Source of the DNA: Sycobia sp. Sy_11
Lineage: Eukaryota > Arthropoda > Insecta > Hymenoptera > Epichrysomallidae
Direction of reading: 5' to 3'
Assembly: GCA_018907035.1 (NCBI GenBank)
Contig: JACCIC010000054.1
Coordinates: 186,001 to 250,000, forward strand
Length of the DNA stretch: 64,000 nt
Under the pieces are notes generated by a model. It worked only from the letters and a program-made list of their open reading frames with translations. It made no database searches and was not told the origin of the DNA. Position 1 is the stretch's first letter. Every line of letters begins with the position of its first letter. Made by a program: the position numbers and the translations under genes. Shown in pieces: positions 60,663-64,000 of this stretch.

Positions 60663-60665
<3 letters not shown>

Positions 60666-60814
60666 GCTCTAGCCCTCACTTCCCCTCTCTTTCTTTCCCG
60701 ATCTCTGAAGATGCCGTTGGTTCGTCCTCGGCTCAAATATAAGCGATCGTCGCGCTTCTCGCGGTTTCCCAACAACGTGTACGCCCGCGTGCCTTTCACG
60801 ATTCGCTTTCCCTC

Positions 60815-60819
<5 letters not shown>

Positions 60820-60864
<45 letters not shown>
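60820..60864. repeat. (AT)n microsatellite with (GTAT)n tail
   Basis: About 22 TA units then GTATGTATGTATGTATA. Confidence 0.95.
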
Positions 60865-60875
<11 letters not shown>

Positions 60876-61144
60876 GTATAAATATTGTATATGTATATCT
60901 ACACGCAAATATATAAAGCTTGTAAATTTGGCGCATTAAGAAAATCTGAGAAAACACGCAACTACATCACTACGGCGGTGTATTAAAACGTGCGCGGCGA
61001 AACGAAAGATAACGATCTACAGGCAGTTAAAAAAAAATCTCCACCGTGTCCTCGCACCCGTGAAACGCTCCGGCACACACAGTCGTTAAAGAGGAGGAGG
61101 AGGAGAAAGAGGTGAGGAAAAAGTGGCGCTATATACGTTCATGT

Positions 61145-61148
<4 letters not shown>

Positions 61149-61213
<65 letters not shown>
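61149..61213. repeat. (AT)n microsatellite
   Basis: About 32 TA units. Confidence 0.95.
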
Positions 61214-61219
<6 letters not shown>

Positions 61220-61441
61220 GCGCCAACGAGGAGTTTACCGAAAGACAATAAAATCCATGGCGGACGTCTACATCGAACAAATATATTCATGCATAAGTAT
61301 TGCGCGAGTAAATAAGTCCCTGCGAGAATCGGTAGATGAAAAAAAAGAATGAAAGAGAAATCTAGCTTAGATTCTTTGTATCATCGAGGCGTCTCTATGG
61401 ATAATAAGAGTCTAAACACGTAAAACAATAAAATATTATGC

Positions 61442-61446
<5 letters not shown>

Positions 61447-61502
<56 letters not shown>
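61447..61502. repeat. (AT)n microsatellite within a palindrome
   Basis: About 28 TA units; the flanks GCGTTTATATA and TATATAAACGC are inverted repeats, so the whole tract forms one perfect palindrome. Confidence 0.95.
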
Positions 61503-61505
<3 letters not shown>

Positions 61506-61658
61506 GCACGATAACCTCAGAAGGATAAATTTTGTAATTCGAGTCGCGGCAGCGTCGGGAAATTATGATCGTCCCCGTGTACGCGCGCGTCCTGTCCAAC
61601 TTCTCGACTCGCGCGCGGGGCAGGGACTCAAGGCGCGCGTAGTCTCCCAAGTAACGTA

Positions 61659-61681
61659 AAAAAAAAAAAAAAAAAAAAAAA
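61659..61681. repeat. Poly(A) tract
   Basis: Twenty-three A in a row in GC-rich sequence. It could mark a retrotransposed tail, but no parent sequence is recognised beside it. Confidence 0.9.
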
Positions 61682-62293
61682 CAGAAAAAGTGCGGAAAGA
61701 CGCGGGACTCGCGGCGCGGCGTTCCCCTGCCTCGGTTCTTCCACCGCCCCATCCCCCCAACCCCTGACGCCGGTCTCATACGCGCGCAGACCTGTCACGC
61801 GCAGGTCGCGACGACGACGACAACGGCGACGGCTTCATCCCCGTCAGTGCGGGGGCGCTGGCGTGATGCAATTTTCGCTATTTTTACCCCCGCCCCCCCC
61901 TCCCGCCATCAACCCGATCCGAAAAGCTCCTTAGGACGTCCTCGTGTCACGTTCCCCGAATAAACCTCCCGCGGTTCCTCTTCATACAATTCTCCTCGTA
62001 TCAGGCCGTGTATACGTATGTCCGCGTGGGTGTTCGTTTCTATATATTTGTGAGCGAGTGTGTACTGTTCATACTCTCTTACTTCCTTCATCCCTGGTGT
62101 CCGACAAGCTGTACTCTCGTTCTTTCTCTCTCTCCCTTTCTGTCCGCCCTCTGTTTTTCTCTATATTTCACGAAATCTCTCCGCTGGTGCAACTCTTTTT
62201 GCCCATCGCAGTTGCTGCGGAGCATCGTTTTATGCTCTCTAAAAAGACTATAATTTGCCGGTTGATGCTGATCGTGCTTAAAGTCTCTCTTTA

Positions 62294-62298
<5 letters not shown>

Positions 62299-62356
<58 letters not shown>
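62299..62356. repeat. (CT)n microsatellite
   Basis: About 28 CT units. Confidence 0.95.
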
Positions 62357-62363
<7 letters not shown>

Positions 62364-62399
62364 TCCTCTCTCTGCCTCTGTCTCTCCCTCAATGTGCTT

Positions 62400-63650
62400 A
62401 GAGATTTAAGAAGATAAGTGTATAGTTAAGATACGTAATACTTTGGCTATTTTTAGTTTATGGCCTTAGCGTCGATTTAAGACCGGAAAATTATTTTAGA
62501 CTTCTTTCCTCCCGAGATGATCTTTGGGATTTTCCAATTCGTTTTGGTATACCAGATGTCAATTAAAAAAAATCCTTATATACACATATAAAAAAAAATT
62601 CTGTATAAACATTTATAGTGCGATTGACATGGATATATTAGAGCTCTAGATAAGCACATTTTTCGAAAGCGAAAGCCACAAAATGCTTTATATGCCTACA
62701 CGCATGAAGTAAAAATGCGCAGTGATCCCATTAGTTTTATTCTCGTCACAGAATATATCTTTGCCCGTCCCGCCGGTTTAATCACGGCAAACGTCAATAA
62801 TAGAAAATCGAAAGCTTTAGCATTGCGAAAGGGAAGTAAATTTATGCAATCTACTCGAGCTGAATATTAAAAAGATAGTTTGTAATTTCAAAGCTGGGAA
62901 ATTTGAATTTCCGCACATATCGCTCGCGCGTCATCCTATCGCGACGTTATTCCATATGAAATACAATGGGAAACCGAGAAGAGGGCGAGAGAGTTACGAA
63001 ATTGCAAAGTGACAGAAGCAACGGAGAATATATATATATATAGAAAGCCCGATCGAAGTAATTCGGTATGCGCTGGGAAAATCACTTTTTTTTCAGAGCA
63101 CTCGGAAAATTGCAAATTATGCCGGTTTGACGGATTTCATGGAGATTGACATCTTTGAAAGTATATCGAAATATACATTTCTATCGAACTGCGCCTTCGG
63201 TCGCGATCTTCGCGGATTCCCGCCGATCGGGCTGTCTTTTCGGTCGCATTTCAAAAGTCTACTATAATGGAAATTGGAATGGGTTCGTTGATCTTACAGG
63301 GAGGATTAATTTTGCACAAAGTGATAATACTAAAGAAAGGATTTATTTAATTCTAAAATAGTAAGAATCCGTAAAAGTCGACCCACCGGTACGAGACAGC
63401 GAAATTTTCACGCGTAAATACACGAATATTCAGTCAAATCAAAATCATACAGTGCAAATCAAAATCGAACTAAGCAAACGCTAAAATAATCATTGCGTTT
63501 CGACTGACAAATTCATCCTATTTTGTAACAACGGGATGATTTAAACAACATACCTTCCATATCTACCTACACAAAGACCATTAGATACTTTGTATCCGAT
63601 CAAAGAACCGTTTATCCATTTGGATAAAAACAAAAGAAAAATCGTGGAAG
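62400..63650. other. AT-rich to mixed spacer
   Basis: No recognised gene or element. Confidence 0.4.
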
Positions 63651-63659
63651 CTTCTTTCC

Positions 63660-63679
63660 AAAAAAAAAAAAAAAAAAAA
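63660..63679. repeat. Poly(A) tract
   Basis: About 20 A in a row. Confidence 0.9.
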
Positions 63680-64000
63680 CGCACAAAAACAAAAAAAATC
63701 CAATCCTTTCGAACGATGATGAAAAGCCGCCCCACGCGCCCATGTATCAATTTCTCCATATCCCTCCCGCCGCCCGCCCCGCTCTATACATAACAACTGC
63801 GGCGCACGTGCTCAGGCTCCGTTTATAATTAAAACGCGGGAATCAATGCAGGCCAGAGGGCGCGCACACGCGAACGCGCGCTCTCGCACGAGATGCGCAT
63901 CAATCAATTGCCGACTAAGCAGGGATATTTCTATTTCCGTGCGCGCGCCCGCCTGCCTCCCGGTGACTCCCGATGCTATTTCGTTGCCGGGCGCACTGTT

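Larger units (their letters stand above)
60120..62100. promoter_or_regulatory. CpG-rich block with long (AT)n and (CT)n tracts
   Basis: Alternating GC-rich unique DNA and microsatellites. No domain-bearing frame. It includes a 23-base poly-A at 61659-61681. Confidence 0.25.

Overview
This window looks like nuclear DNA from an insect, most plausibly a hymenopteran (ant or wasp). The evidence is a spliced gene with GT..AG introns, mariner, BEL/Pao and Penelope-like elements, and strong patchiness: long AT-rich stretches alternate with CpG-rich blocks that show no CpG depletion. Dinucleotide microsatellites are extremely dense. The species assignment is an inference. There is no sign of bacterial operons, CRISPR arrays or phage.

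The left part (1-12.7 kb) holds the only convincing host genes. A decayed BEL/Pao retrotransposon pol (1-1800, + strand) lies just upstream of an orphan last exon of a chymotrypsin-fold protein (2127-2339, + strand). A complete four-exon paralogue (7671-12679, - strand) converges on it tail to tail. The complete gene predicts a 300-residue secreted serine protease homologue. All three canonical disulfides are kept, but the catalytic His is Gln and the catalytic Ser is Ala. The orphan exon has the same Ser-to-Ala change, so this is a small family of pseudoproteases.

The middle (15.0-17.1 kb) is the most interesting part. A Penelope-like retroelement insertion is bounded by a 13-bp target duplication. 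It contains an inverted terminal copy, a decayed GIY-YIG endonuclease and a near-canonical hammerhead ribozyme, with an almost full-length mariner transposase lying antisense inside it. Diverged relatives occur at 20.3 kb, 23.8-24.1 kb (-) and 50.1-50.5 kb (-), with a weaker candidate at 33.46 kb. Two RNA-level structures, hammerhead stem II and a downstream hairpin, show paired substitutions between copies.

From about 17 kb to the right end I find no convincing host gene. This part is AT-rich spacer mixed with CpG-rich blocks (28.0-29.4, 34.0-34.7, 35.7-38.3, 44.8-46.0, 51.2-55.0, 58.1-59.0, 60.1-62.1 and 63.7-64.0 kb) and dozens of (AT)n, (CT)n and (GT)n tracts. A second, heavily decayed mariner is at 56.47-57.4 kb. 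The CpG-rich blocks could be regulatory sequence or the intron or upstream region of a gene outside the window. Most long open frames there are simply microsatellites read as Tyr-Ile, Ser-Leu or Arg-Glu repeats.
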